From Herbaspirillum sp. alder98 (GTDB lineage Bacteria; Pseudomonadota; Gammaproteobacteria; Burkholderiales; Burkholderiaceae_D), in assembly GCF_020179755.1 (NCBI RefSeq), contig NZ_JAIUCY010000011.1, positions 92,516 through 156,515 on the forward strand: a DNA stretch of 64,000 nt, written 5' to 3'. This document shows, piece after piece, positions 55,773-64,000 of this stretch. Under the pieces are notes generated by a model. That model did not search any database and had not been told where the DNA came from. It worked only from the letters and a program-made list of their open reading frames with translations. Position 1 is the first letter of the stretch; the number at the start of each line of letters is the position of its first letter. The position numbers were made by a program, and so were the translations under genes.

Positions 55773-57256
55773 GGGGTTGACTCCTGGACGAGTTCGGCCA
55801 CAGGCGTGGCAAATCCGGCCGGCAGGCTGACCCGGATGCGCAGCCCGCCCAGCGGCGAATCTTCGGCCACGATACTGCCCTGATGGGCGTCGACGATGCG
55901 CCGACAGATGGCCAGCCCCAGTCCGGCGCCGCCGCCGGCCCGGCTGCGCGACGCCTCAACCCGGAAGAAGCGTTCGAACAGGCGCGCCAGCGCAGGCGCC
56001 TCGACCCCCGGTGCGCTATCGTCGAAGATCACTTGCCATTGCTGCTGTTCGAGCCGGCAGTGCAGTTGCAGCAGGCCGCCGTGGTCGGTGTAGCGCAGGC
56101 TGTTCTCGAACAGGTTATTGAACAGCTGTTGCAACCGGGCGCCATCGGCATGCACCGGCATCGATTCGGGCAGACTCACTTCGATACGCAGCCCGCGCTT
56201 GCGATAGCGTTCCTCGATCATCTGCACCGTGTCGCGCAACAGCAGCGCGAGGTCGATATCGGCCTTGCGATAGGTCAGCGCGCCAGCGTCCGCCAGCGAC
56301 AGGTCGTACAGGTCGCCGACCAGCTTGTTGAGATGCACCACTTCACTCTTGAGCGAACGGATGGTGTGTTCGTCGGCCTGCAGCACGCCATCCTCGAGCG
56401 CCTCGAGCTGGCCGTTGAGGATACCCAGCGGGGTGCGCAGTTCGTGCGAGACATCGGCCATGAATTCGCGCCGCAGCTTTTCGTTGCGCTCCAGCGTCAT
56501 GGCCAGCAGGTTGAAGTCATGCGCCAACTGGCCGACCTCGTCGCCGGATTCGACTTCGACCCGGGTCGCATAGTCGCCGCCGGCCAGTTTATGGGTGGCA
56601 CTGGTGACCCGCGAGAGCGGCTTGAGCAACACCCCCGAGATGCGTACCACCAGGAACGCGGCCAGCATGATGGCAATCACCGCGATGGCGGTCTGCGCCA
56701 GGAACTGGCTTTGCTGGAAGCGCAGGTCGACCGCACCGATGACACTTTCGAATGGCGTCTGCGCCACCCACCCGATCAGCGTGTCATTGCTCATCAGCGG
56801 ACGCAGCATCGCATCGGCGCCGACGTTGGGATAGCCGATGACGAACTTGCGCTGGGTGTCGAGCAGCGAGAAGCGCAGCGTCGCCCCGGTCAGGTCGGAG
56901 GGGGTGAAGGTAGGGCCGGGCGCCGGACCTGCGCCGTTGTGCTCGACGATGGCCGGCTTCATCAGCGCAAACCAGGTGCGCGGATTGTCGCGGATGAATT
57001 CCCAGCTGCCGTTGTTGTCGCGGTAGGCCTGTTCCAGCCGCGGCACCATGTCTTCCATGCGTTGCTGGGCCTGTTCGTTCAGATAACCGAGGAAGTCGCG
57101 GGTGAAGATGTAGTGACCGGCGCCGTTGACAGCCACGATCACCACCACGATCAGCGCCAGCATCGCGTAGAACAGTTTCAGGCGGATGTTGGCGCGATAG
57201 AAGAAGCGATCGGTCAGGTCCGCCAGCGGGGCAGGAAGGTTTTTGCGCGCGGTCAT
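55769..57256 (-). CDS. Sensor histidine kinase (BaeS-like)
   Basis: Membrane histidine kinase, 495 residues. Two membrane helices (about 27-47 and 190-210) bracket a periplasmic sensor of about 145 residues. A HAMP domain follows, then the phospho-acceptor His271 in [15 protein letters not shown] and the ATPase domain with the N box [16 protein letters not shown] and [10 protein letters not shown]. Partner of the coupled response regulator. Starts 190 bp from the divergent pump adaptor gene. Confidence 0.92.
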   Translation of the reverse strand: MTARKNLPAPLADLTDRFFYRANIRLKLFYAMLALIVVVIVAVNGAGHYIFTRDFLGYLNEQAQQRMEDMVPRLEQAYRDNNGSWEFIRDNPRTWFALMKPAIVEHNGAGPAPGPTFTPSDLTGATLRFSLLDTQRKFVIGYPNVGADAMLRPLMSNDTLIGWVAQTPFESVIGAVDLRFQQSQFLAQTAIAVIAIMLAAFLVVRISGVLLKPLSRVTSATHKLAGGDYATRVEVESGDEVGQLAHDFNLLAMTLERNEKLRREFMADVSHELRTPLGILNGQLEALEDGVLQADEHTIRSLKSEVVHLNKLVGDLYDLSLADAGALTYRKADIDLALLLRDTVQMIEERYRKRGLRIEVSLPESMPVHADGARLQQLFNNLFENSLRYTDHGGLLQLHCRLEQQQWQVIFDDSAPGVEAPALARLFERFFRVEASRSRAGGGAGLGLAICRRIVDAHQGSIVAEDSPLGGLRIRVSLPAGFATPVAELVQESTP

Positions 57257-57445
57257 GCGGGTCTTGGAGCAGAAAGTCAGGCCGTCAGGGTATCAAGATA
57301 AATCCTGCAAAGGGTGATTTGTTGCAAAGCACAATATCCTCAAATTTGCTCCACATTTGCTTCGTATCCTTGCCGGTCCGATAGCTCATTGCGCCTGTCG
57401 CTTGCCACTTTGGCAAGTATGTCGTCGCGCAGAAAGTCCACGACA

Positions 57446-58696
57446 ATGCTCAAAAAGAATACCGCCGCCGGCTCCCTGGCCATCGCCGTCCTGCTGGCCA
57501 CCACGCTGGCCGCTTGCTCGAAGTCGGGCAACCAGGCGCCTGTCGCGACCCAGGCCGAGATCGGCTACGTAGTGGTCAAGACCCAGCGCCAGGCCGTCAC
57601 CACCGAGTTGCCCGGACGCACCACCGCCTACCTGGCAGCCGACATCCGGCCGCAGGTGGGGGGCATCATCCAGAAGCGGCTGTTCAAGGAAGGCGCCACC
57701 GTCAAGGCTGGCCAGCCGCTGTACCAGATCGATCCATCGACCTACCAGGCCGCGCTCGACAGCGCCAAGGCTTCGCTGCTCAAGGCCGAAGCCACGCTGG
57801 CCTCGTCGCGCCTGAAGGCGCAGCGCTACGCCGAACTCGACAAGATCGACGCCGTCGCCAAGCAGGACAATGACGACGCCCAGAGCACCCTGCGCCAGAA
57901 CCAGGCCGATGTCGAGGTGCAGAAGGCGGCAGTCAAGACGGCCGCCATCAATGTCGAATTCACCCGCATCCTGTCGCCGATCTCCGGTCGCATCGAGAAA
58001 TCCAGCGTCACGCCCGGCGCCCTGGTGACGGCCAGCCAGACCACCGCCCTGACGACCGTGCAACAGATCGATCCGATCTATGTCGACGTGACCCAGTCCA
58101 CGGTCGACCTGCTGCGCCTGAAGCGCGAACTGGCCAGCGGCCAGATCAAGAAGAGCGGCGACAACGCGGCCCAGGTCAAGATCCTGCTGGAAGATGGCTC
58201 GACCTACGACCGCCGCGGCAAGCTCGAATTCTCCGGCCTGTCGGTCGATACCGGCACCGGCATGATCACGCTGCGCGCGGTGGTGCCCAATCCGGACGGC
58301 ATCCTGCTGCCGGGTTCCTACGTGCGGGCGGTGCTGGAAGAAGGCGTCGACGAGCACGCATTGCTGGTGCCGCAAAAGGCGGTCAGCCGCGACCAGACCG
58401 GTGCCGCCACCGCCCTGGTAATCGGCGCCAGCGGCAAGGTCGAGCAACGGATCCTGACCGCCGTGCGTGCGGTGGGCAACAGCTGGTGGATCAGCAAGGG
58501 ATTGCAGGAAGGGGACAAGCTGATCGTGGACGGCCTGCAGAAGGTGCGTCCGGGCGATACCCCGCGCGCCATCGACGTCACCGACACGCTGCAAAAGGAC
58601 CTGGCCAAGGAAGCCGCCGCTGCTGCCGCCGACCCATCGCTGGGCGGCACCGCCGGCGCCACCGCATCCGGCGCTGCCAACAGCGGCGCGAAGTAA
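57446..58696 (+). CDS. acrA: RND periplasmic adaptor lipoprotein (AcrA/MexA-like)
   Basis: Membrane fusion protein of 416 residues. The lipoprotein signal MLKKNTAAGSLAIAVLLATT ends at LAAC (Cys23), so it is anchored by lipid in the inner membrane. Lipoyl halves (TAYLAADIRPQVGGIIQKRL), a coiled-coil hairpin (about 95-160) and beta-barrel domain (ILSPISGRIEKSSVTPGALV) match AcrA/MexA. ATG 57446 is chosen from the signal peptide; an in-frame ATG at 57419 would add nine basic residues. First gene of the second RND operon, 9 bp before the pump gene. The symbol gives the family only. Confidence 0.92.
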   Translation: MLKKNTAAGSLAIAVLLATTLAACSKSGNQAPVATQAEIGYVVVKTQRQAVTTELPGRTTAYLAADIRPQVGGIIQKRLFKEGATVKAGQPLYQIDPSTYQAALDSAKASLLKAEATLASSRLKAQRYAELDKIDAVAKQDNDDAQSTLRQNQADVEVQKAAVKTAAINVEFTRILSPISGRIEKSSVTPGALVTASQTTALTTVQQIDPIYVDVTQSTVDLLRLKRELASGQIKKSGDNAAQVKILLEDGSTYDRRGKLEFSGLSVDTGTGMITLRAVVPNPDGILLPGSYVRAVLEEGVDEHALLVPQKAVSRDQTGAATALVIGASGKVEQRILTAVRAVGNSWWISKGLQEGDKLIVDGLQKVRPGDTPRAIDVTDTLQKDLAKEAAAAAADPSLGGTAGATASGAANSGAK

Positions 58697-58705
58697 GGAG
58701 CGCAC

Positions 58706-61700
58706 ATGGCACGTTTCTTCATCGACCGGCCCATCTTCGCGTGGGTCATCGCCATCATCATCATGCTGGGCGGGCTGATGTCCATCCGCCAGCTTTCGCT
58801 CGAACAGTATCCGGACATCGCGCCGCCCAAGGTCAATATCCGCGCCACCTATACCGGTGCCTCGGCCAAGACCCTGGAAGACTCGGTGACCCAGGTGATC
58901 GAGCAGCAGATGAAAGGCCTCGACAACCTGCAATACATGTCGGCCAGTTCCAGCTCGGCCGGCAGCGCCACCGTGGCGCTGACCTTTACCGCCGGCACCA
59001 ATCCCGACGTGGCCCAGATGCAGGTGCAGAACAAGCTGCAGCAGGTCACCGCGCGCCTGCCGCAGGCGGTCCAGAACAACGGCGTCACGGTCACCAAGGC
59101 CTCGACCGACATCCTGATGGTGGTGTCGCTGACCTCGGAAGACCCGCGCATCACCAACATCGACATCGGCGACTTCATCAGCAGCACGCTGACCGACCAG
59201 ATCAGCCGCGTCGAGGGGGTGGGCGACGTCACCGCGTTCGGCACCAACTACGCCATGCGGATCTGGCTCGATCCGACCAAGCTGCAGAAATATGCGCTGA
59301 TGCCGTCCGATGTCACCAGCGCGCTCACGGCGCAGAACACCGAAGTCTCGGCCGGTGAAATCGGCGCCTTGCCGGCGGTCCCCGGGCAGCAGATCAATGC
59401 CACCATCACGGCCCGCAGCAAGCTCACTACCGCGGCCGAATTTCGCAACATCATCGTGAAGTCGTCGGCCGACGGCTCGGTGGTCAAGCTGTCGGATGTG
59501 GCGCGGGTCGAAGTGGGCGGCGAAAGCTACCAGGTCGCCTCGCAGCAGAACGGCAAGCCGTCGTCGGCGCTGGCGATCCAGCTGGCCACCGGCGCCAACG
59601 CGCTCGATACCGCCGATGCGGTCAAGAAGAAACTGGCCGAGCTCGAGCCTTACTTCCCGGCGTCGATGCAGCTCAAGACCAACATCGCCTATGACACCAC
59701 GCCGTTCGTGCGGGTCTCGCTGGAAGAAGTGGTCAAGACCCTGATCGAGGCGATCGTGCTGGTGGTGCTGATCATGTACCTGTTCCTGCAGAACCTGCGG
59801 GCCACCTTCATTCCGGCCATCACGGTGCCGGTGGTGTTGCTGGGTACCTTCGGCATCCTCGCCATGTTCGGCTACTCGATCAACACGCTGACCATGTTCG
59901 GGTTGGTGCTGGCCATCGGCCTGCTGGTCGACGATGCCATCGTGGTGGTGGAAAACGTCGAGCGCCTGATGGCGGAAGAAAAACTGAGTCCCAAGGATGC
60001 CACCCGCAAGTCGATGCAGGAAATCACCGGCGCCCTGGTGGGTATCGCCATGGTGTTGTCGGCGGTGTTCATCCCGATGGCTTTCTTCGGCGGCTCCACC
60101 GGCGTGATCTATCGCCAGTTCTCGATCACCATCGTCTCGGCCATGGCGCTGTCGGTGCTGGTGGCACTGACGCTGACGCCGGCGCTGTGCGCCACGTTGC
60201 TCAAGCCGCACGCACCGGGTCATGTCAAGCAGGGGCGTTTCTTCACCTGGTTCAACCGCAGTTTCGATCGTAATGCCGAGCGCTATCGCGGCGGCGTCGG
60301 CGGCCTGCTCAAGCGCGGCAAGCGCGGGCTGCTGATGTATGCCCTGATCGTGGTGGCCATGGCGGTGATGTTCGTACGCCTGCCGACGTCGTTCCTGCCC
60401 GAGGAAGACCAGGGCGTGCTGATGGCGCAGATCCAGTTGCCGACCGGCGCCACCGCCGAGCAGACCCGGGCCGTGGTGAAGACGGTGCAGGAATACTTCA
60501 TGAACAAGCCCGAGGTGGTCGATTCGGTGCTGGCCATCGTCGGCGCCGGTGTCGGCGGCAACAGCCAGAACGGCGCGCGTGCCTTCATCCGCCTGAAGGA
60601 TTGGAGCGAACGCACCGGCGACGGCCAGGGCGCTACCGCCCTGGTGCGTCGGGCCAATGCCGACCTGTCCAAGATTCGCGGCGCGCGGGTGTTCCTGATG
60701 AACCCGCCGGCGGTGCGCGGCCTGGGCCAGAGCTCGGGCTTCGACGTCGAACTCAAGGATGTCGGTGGGGTGGGCCACGATGCATTGATCAAGGCTCGCG
60801 ACCAGTTCTTGCAGCAGGCACGCCAGAACCCGTTGCTGGCCAACGTGCGTATCACCGGCCTGGACGACACGCCGCAGCTGCGCGTCAGCATCGATGACCG
60901 CAAGGCCGATGCGCTGTCGATCGCTACGGCCGACATCAATTCGACGCTGGCGACCGCCATGGGGGGCACCTACGTCAACGACTTCCTCTCCAATGGTCGG
61001 GTCAAGAAGGTGTATGTGCAGGGCGATTCGGCCTTCCGTATGCAGACCGAAGACATCAACCGCTGGTATGTGCGCAACTCGGCCGACCAGATGGTGCCGT
61101 TCTCGGCCTTCCTGAGCAGCAAGTGGAGCTATGGCCCATCGCTGCTGGAGCGCTATAACGGCGTGTCGTCGTTCGAGATCGTCGGCGAGCCGGCCAGCGG
61201 CGTCAGTTCGGGCGCCGCCATGAACGAGGTCGAACGCATGGTCGCGGCCCTGCCTTCCGGCGTCGGTTTCGAGTGGACCGGCGCGTCCTACCAGGAACGC
61301 CTCTCGGGAAACCAGGCGCCGATGCTGTATGCGATCTCGATCCTGTTCGTGTTCCTGTGCCTGGCCGCACTCTACGAGAGCTGGTCGGTGCCGTTCGCGG
61401 TGATCCTGGCGGTCCCGCTGGGCATCATCGGCACGGTGTTGCTGACCGGATTGTTCGGCATGTCCAACGACGTTTATTTCCAGGTGGGCTTGCTGACCAC
61501 GGTCGGTTTATCGGCCAAGAACGCGATCCTGATCGTCGAGTTTGCCAAGCAGCTGCATGAGTCCGGCAAGTCGCTGCGTGACGCCACGCTGGAAGCGGTG
61601 CAATTGCGGCTGCGTCCGATCCTGATGACCTCGCTGGCCTTCATGTTCGGCGTGCTGCCACTGGCCATCGCCAGCGGCGCCGGTTCGGCCAGCCGTCGCG

Positions 61701-61867
61701 CCATCGGCACCGGAGTGCTGGGCGGGATGGCCACCGCGACCGTCCTGGGCCTGTTCTTCGTGCCCCTGTTCTACTTCCTGATCGGCAGCTGGCTCGACCG
61801 TCGCGCCAAGGCGCGCGCAGAGCGCACTGGCGGCACCGATCATTCCCTGCAAAAGGAGGGCGTGTGA
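58706..61867 (+). CDS. acrB: RND multidrug efflux pump (AcrB/MexB-like)
   Basis: Inner-membrane drug-proton antiporter, 1053 residues, the typical HAE1 length. The proton relay is intact: helix 4 GLLVDDAIVVVENVERL holds Asp409 and Asp410, and helix 10 GLSAKNAILIVEFAKQL holds Lys938. N-terminal MARFFIDRPIFAWVIAIIIM is canonical. The operon order is adaptor-pump-OMF, and the divergent two-component system is its probable regulator. Broad substrates such as dyes, detergents and antibiotics are expected by family; none can be named from sequence. Confidence 0.95.
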   Translation: MARFFIDRPIFAWVIAIIIMLGGLMSIRQLSLEQYPDIAPPKVNIRATYTGASAKTLEDSVTQVIEQQMKGLDNLQYMSASSSSAGSATVALTFTAGTNPDVAQMQVQNKLQQVTARLPQAVQNNGVTVTKASTDILMVVSLTSEDPRITNIDIGDFISSTLTDQISRVEGVGDVTAFGTNYAMRIWLDPTKLQKYALMPSDVTSALTAQNTEVSAGEIGALPAVPGQQINATITARSKLTTAAEFRNIIVKSSADGSVVKLSDVARVEVGGESYQVASQQNGKPSSALAIQLATGANALDTADAVKKKLAELEPYFPASMQLKTNIAYDTTPFVRVSLEEVVKTLIEAIVLVVLIMYLFLQNLRATFIPAITVPVVLLGTFGILAMFGYSINTLTMFGLVLAIGLLVDDAIVVVENVERLMAEEKLSPKDATRKSMQEITGALVGIAMVLSAVFIPMAFFGGSTGVIYRQFSITIVSAMALSVLVALTLTPALCATLLKPHAPGHVKQGRFFTWFNRSFDRNAERYRGGVGGLLKRGKRGLLMYALIVVAMAVMFVRLPTSFLPEEDQGVLMAQIQLPTGATAEQTRAVVKTVQEYFMNKPEVVDSVLAIVGAGVGGNSQNGARAFIRLKDWSERTGDGQGATALVRRANADLSKIRGARVFLMNPPAVRGLGQSSGFDVELKDVGGVGHDALIKARDQFLQQARQNPLLANVRITGLDDTPQLRVSIDDRKADALSIATADINSTLATAMGGTYVNDFLSNGRVKKVYVQGDSAFRMQTEDINRWYVRNSADQMVPFSAFLSSKWSYGPSLLERYNGVSSFEIVGEPASGVSSGAAMNEVERMVAALPSGVGFEWTGASYQERLSGNQAPMLYAISILFVFLCLAALYESWSVPFAVILAVPLGIIGTVLLTGLFGMSNDVYFQVGLLTTVGLSAKNAILIVEFAKQLHESGKSLRDATLEAVQLRLRPILMTSLAFMFGVLPLAIASGAGSASRRAIGTGVLGGMATATVLGLFFVPLFYFLIGSWLDRRAKARAERTGGTDHSLQKEGV

Positions 61868-63348
61868 TGCAAGCACTCCAACACAAGCAAAAGACCATGG
61901 TGCAACGTACTGTCATGGCGCTGGCCCTGGCCACGGCATTGGCCGGTTGCGCCAACCTGGCGCCCGATTATCAACAGGTGGCGGCGCCGGTGCCGTCCGA
62001 CTGGTCGCAGCGGGTAGATGGCAAGCAGATCGTTGCCGCCAACGGTGAGCGCGCCGCGCAGACCAATGCCGCCGACGCCATCGGCTGGCGCCAGTTCTTT
62101 CTCGATACGCGCTTGCAGAAGGTGATCGAGCAGTCGCTGCAGAACAATCGCGACCTGCGGGTGGCGGCGCTCAATATCGAGAAGGCGCGTGCCCAATATC
62201 GCATTACCGACGCCGACCGTTTTCCCGCCATCGGCGCCACCGGCACCAGCAGCACCAGCCGCACGCCGGCCGAGCTGACCACCAGCGGGCGCGCCACCAT
62301 CGCACGCCAGCAAAGCGTGACGGTGGGCATCTCGTCTTATGAACTGGACTTTTTCGGACGTCTCAAGAACCTGTCCGACGCGGCGCTGGAAACCTATCGC
62401 TACCAGGAAGAAACCCGGCGCAGCACCCAGATCAGCCTGGTGGCCGAAGTCGCCACTGCGTGGTTGACGCTGGCCTCGGATCGCGAATTGCTGAAGCTGG
62501 CGCAGGACACCTTGCAGAGCCAGTCGCGCACGTATGAATTGAGCCAGCGCAGCCATGACATCGGCACCACCTCCGGCGTCGACCTGGCCAGCCAGGAAGC
62601 CACGGTCGAGTCCGCCCGCGCCGATGTGGCCCGCTACACGGCGCAGGTAGCGCAGGACATCAATGCCCTGCGTCTGCTGGTGGGGGGCGACCTCGACGAG
62701 CAGGACTTGCCGCAAGGCTTGCCGGAGGCGGCCAGCGTATTGCTGCCCACGCCTGCCGGCCTGCCGTCGGAAGTGTTACTGCGTCGTCCCGACGTGTTGG
62801 CGGCGGAGCACACGTTGAAGGCTGCCAATGCCGACATTGGTGCGGCGCGTGCCGCGTTCTTCCCCAGCATCTCGCTGACGGCCAATGGCGGCACGGCCAG
62901 CCAGACGCTGGGTGGCTTGTTCAAGCCGGGCAGTGCATCGTGGAGCTTCGTGCCATCGATCAATTTGCCGATCTTCAACGCCGGCAGCCTGCGGGCCAGC
63001 CTCGATTCGGCCAAGATCACGCGTGATATCGACGTGGCCAATTACGAGAAGGCGATCCAGACCGCGTTTCGCGAAGTGGCGGATGCCTTGTCGTTGCGGG
63101 CCACGCTGGACCAACGCCTGACGGCGCAATCGCGGGTGACGGCGGCCAACGAAAAGAGTTATAGATTGTCTGAGGCGCGCTATCGCAACGGCGTCGACAG
63201 CTATCTCACCACGCTGGTGTCGCAGCGCTCGTTGTATAGCGCGCAGCAGACGCTGATCGCCTTGCGGCTGACCGAGCAGAGCAATCGTATTACGCTCTAC
63301 AAGGTGCTGGGTGGCGGGTGGAACGAGCAGGGCGGTGGCGCCCAATAA
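61867..63348 (+). CDS. Outer-membrane efflux lipoprotein (OprM/NodT-like)
   Basis: TolC-like lipoprotein, 493 residues, with a lipobox LAGC followed by ANLAPDYQQVAAP, two OEP repeats and the conserved GLPSEVLLRRPDVLAAEHTL segment. ATG 61867 overlaps the pump stop by one base (TGATG); a GTG three bases upstream is a less likely start. It completes the second RND operon. The repeat array begins two bases after its stop codon. Confidence 0.93.
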   Translation: MQALQHKQKTMVQRTVMALALATALAGCANLAPDYQQVAAPVPSDWSQRVDGKQIVAANGERAAQTNAADAIGWRQFFLDTRLQKVIEQSLQNNRDLRVAALNIEKARAQYRITDADRFPAIGATGTSSTSRTPAELTTSGRATIARQQSVTVGISSYELDFFGRLKNLSDAALETYRYQEETRRSTQISLVAEVATAWLTLASDRELLKLAQDTLQSQSRTYELSQRSHDIGTTSGVDLASQEATVESARADVARYTAQVAQDINALRLLVGGDLDEQDLPQGLPEAASVLLPTPAGLPSEVLLRRPDVLAAEHTLKAANADIGAARAAFFPSISLTANGGTASQTLGGLFKPGSASWSFVPSINLPIFNAGSLRASLDSAKITRDIDVANYEKAIQTAFREVADALSLRATLDQRLTAQSRVTAANEKSYRLSEARYRNGVDSYLTTLVSQRSLYSAQQTLIALRLTEQSNRITLYKVLGGGWNEQGGGAQ

Positions 63349-63349
63349 G

Positions 63350-64000
63350 CGACGAGGGTGGTTGTATCGATACCCTGTACCCCACCCTCCGTCGTCCTGA
63401 CGAAAGTCGGGACCCAGCGTCGTTAAGGTGGCGCATGAGTCATCGCTAACGCCACTGGGTTCCTGCCTGCGCAGGAACGACGAGGGTGTTTTTATCGATT
63501 AGCGGTATCCCACCCTCCGTCATCCTGACGAAGGACAGGACCTAGCGTCGTTAAGGCGGCGCATGAGTCATCACTAACGCCACTGGGTTCCTGCCTTCGC
63601 AGGAACGACGAGGGTGGTTTTGTCGATTAACCGTACCTCAACCTCCGTCGTCCTGACGAAAGTCGGGACCCAGCGTCGTTAAGACGGCGCATGAGGCATC
63701 ACTAACGCCACTGGGTTCCTGCCTTCGCAGGAACGACGAGGGTGGTTTTGTCGATTAACCGTACCCCAACCTCCGTCGTCCTGACGAAAGTCGGGACCCA
63801 GCGTCGTTAAGACGGCGCATGAGGCATCACCAACGCCACTGGGTTCCTGCCTTCGCAGGAACGACGAGGGTGTTTTTGTCGATTAACCGTACCCCAACCT
63901 CCGTCGTCCTGACGAAAGTCGGGACCCAGCGTCGTTAAGACGGCGCATGAGGCATCACCAACGCCACTGGGTTCCTGCCTTCGCAGGAACGACGAGGGTG
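63350..64000. repeat. 128-bp tandem repeat array of REP-like palindromes
   Basis: Five consecutive units of exactly 128 bp; the landmark CCGTC(G/A)TCCTGACG starts at 63389, 63517, 63645, 63773 and 63901. The array continues past the window end. Every unit contains two hairpins, TCCTGAC-GAAA-GTCGGGA (variant in unit 2) and GTTCCTGC-CTTC-GCAGGAAC (loop CTGC in the first unit), in opposite-facing layout. Units 3-5 are nearly identical while units 1-2 differ at scattered positions, as expected for recent expansion by unequal exchange. There are no unique spacers, so this is not CRISPR, and no gene is present. Confidence 0.9.

Noticed and set aside
57386..60778. A 1130-codon open frame on the minus strand opposite the AcrAB-type genes
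   Set aside because: Antisense shadow of the adaptor and pump genes; low-complexity composition and no recognisable motif.
63350..64000. Possible CRISPR array
   Set aside because: Repeats are contiguous 128-bp units without unique spacers, and no cas genes are present.

Overview
The window is about 64 kb of GC-rich DNA, densely packed with genes that show strong GC3 bias. The families present (livKHMGF-type ABC transporter, MocR, GlxA, HxlR and LysR regulators, NodT-type outer-membrane lipoproteins, HlyD/HlyB-type secretion) and the general character of the proteins point to a betaproteobacterium of the Burkholderiales, most like Oxalobacteraceae (Herbaspirillum-like). This is an inference from protein character; no rRNA or tRNA gene is present to anchor it, and I see no phage, plasmid or IS transposase gene.

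Layout. 1-0.5 kb: 3' part of a TlpA-like thioredoxin gene. 0.56-8.8 kb (minus strand): an eight-gene operon running from a Tat-exported binding protein through a branched-chain/amide-type ABC transporter to an M20 carbamoylase-like amidohydrolase, an M81 (MlrC-like) metallopeptidase and a DMT exporter. 9.3-12.3 kb: an omega-aminotransferase divergent from a MocR regulator, with direct-repeat operators between them. 12.4-17.7 kb: a HAD hydrolase, a DsbA-like protein, an NAD(P)-binding reductase, a GlxA-type regulator divergent from an MFS transporter, and a LysR regulator. 17.7-19.9 kb: a PAS-LuxR regulator divergent from the two subunits of a 3-oxoacid CoA-transferase. 20.0-26.5 kb: an SDR, an HxlR regulator and a ketopantoate reductase-like gene, then a tripartite EmrAB-type pump. 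The SDR promoter and the divergent pump promoters share one operator-like motif. 26.5-29.1 kb: an XRE regulator divergent from a small exported protein, a DUF2145 protein and a cytochrome c.

29.1-41.6 kb: a 272-bp structured inverted-repeat element, an MpaB-type oxygenase, a first RND pump with an altered proton-relay signature, a small hypothetical gene, a DMT exporter with a DUF1445 hydro-lyase under a divergent LysR regulator, and a chemoreceptor. 41.8-55.0 kb: a type I secretion ATPase and adaptor followed by two large RTX proteins. The first is a 2117-residue protein with an S8 protease and a P-domain; the second is a shorter protease-free paralog of its repeat-rich half. 55.0-63.3 kb: a two-component system divergent from a complete AcrAB-OMF-type RND pump. 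63.35-64.0 kb: a 128-bp tandem-repeat array of REP-like palindromes running off the window. Single members of the same palindrome family sit at 13.0 and 22.2 kb.

The window is mainly an accessory transport and secretion region: three complete tripartite efflux systems, one type I secretion system with two candidate substrates, and several regulator-plus-target modules. The most interesting points are the RTX protease/paralog pair, the shared HxlR-type operator, the folded 272-bp element, the repeat array and the uncharacterised amide/peptide catabolic operon.
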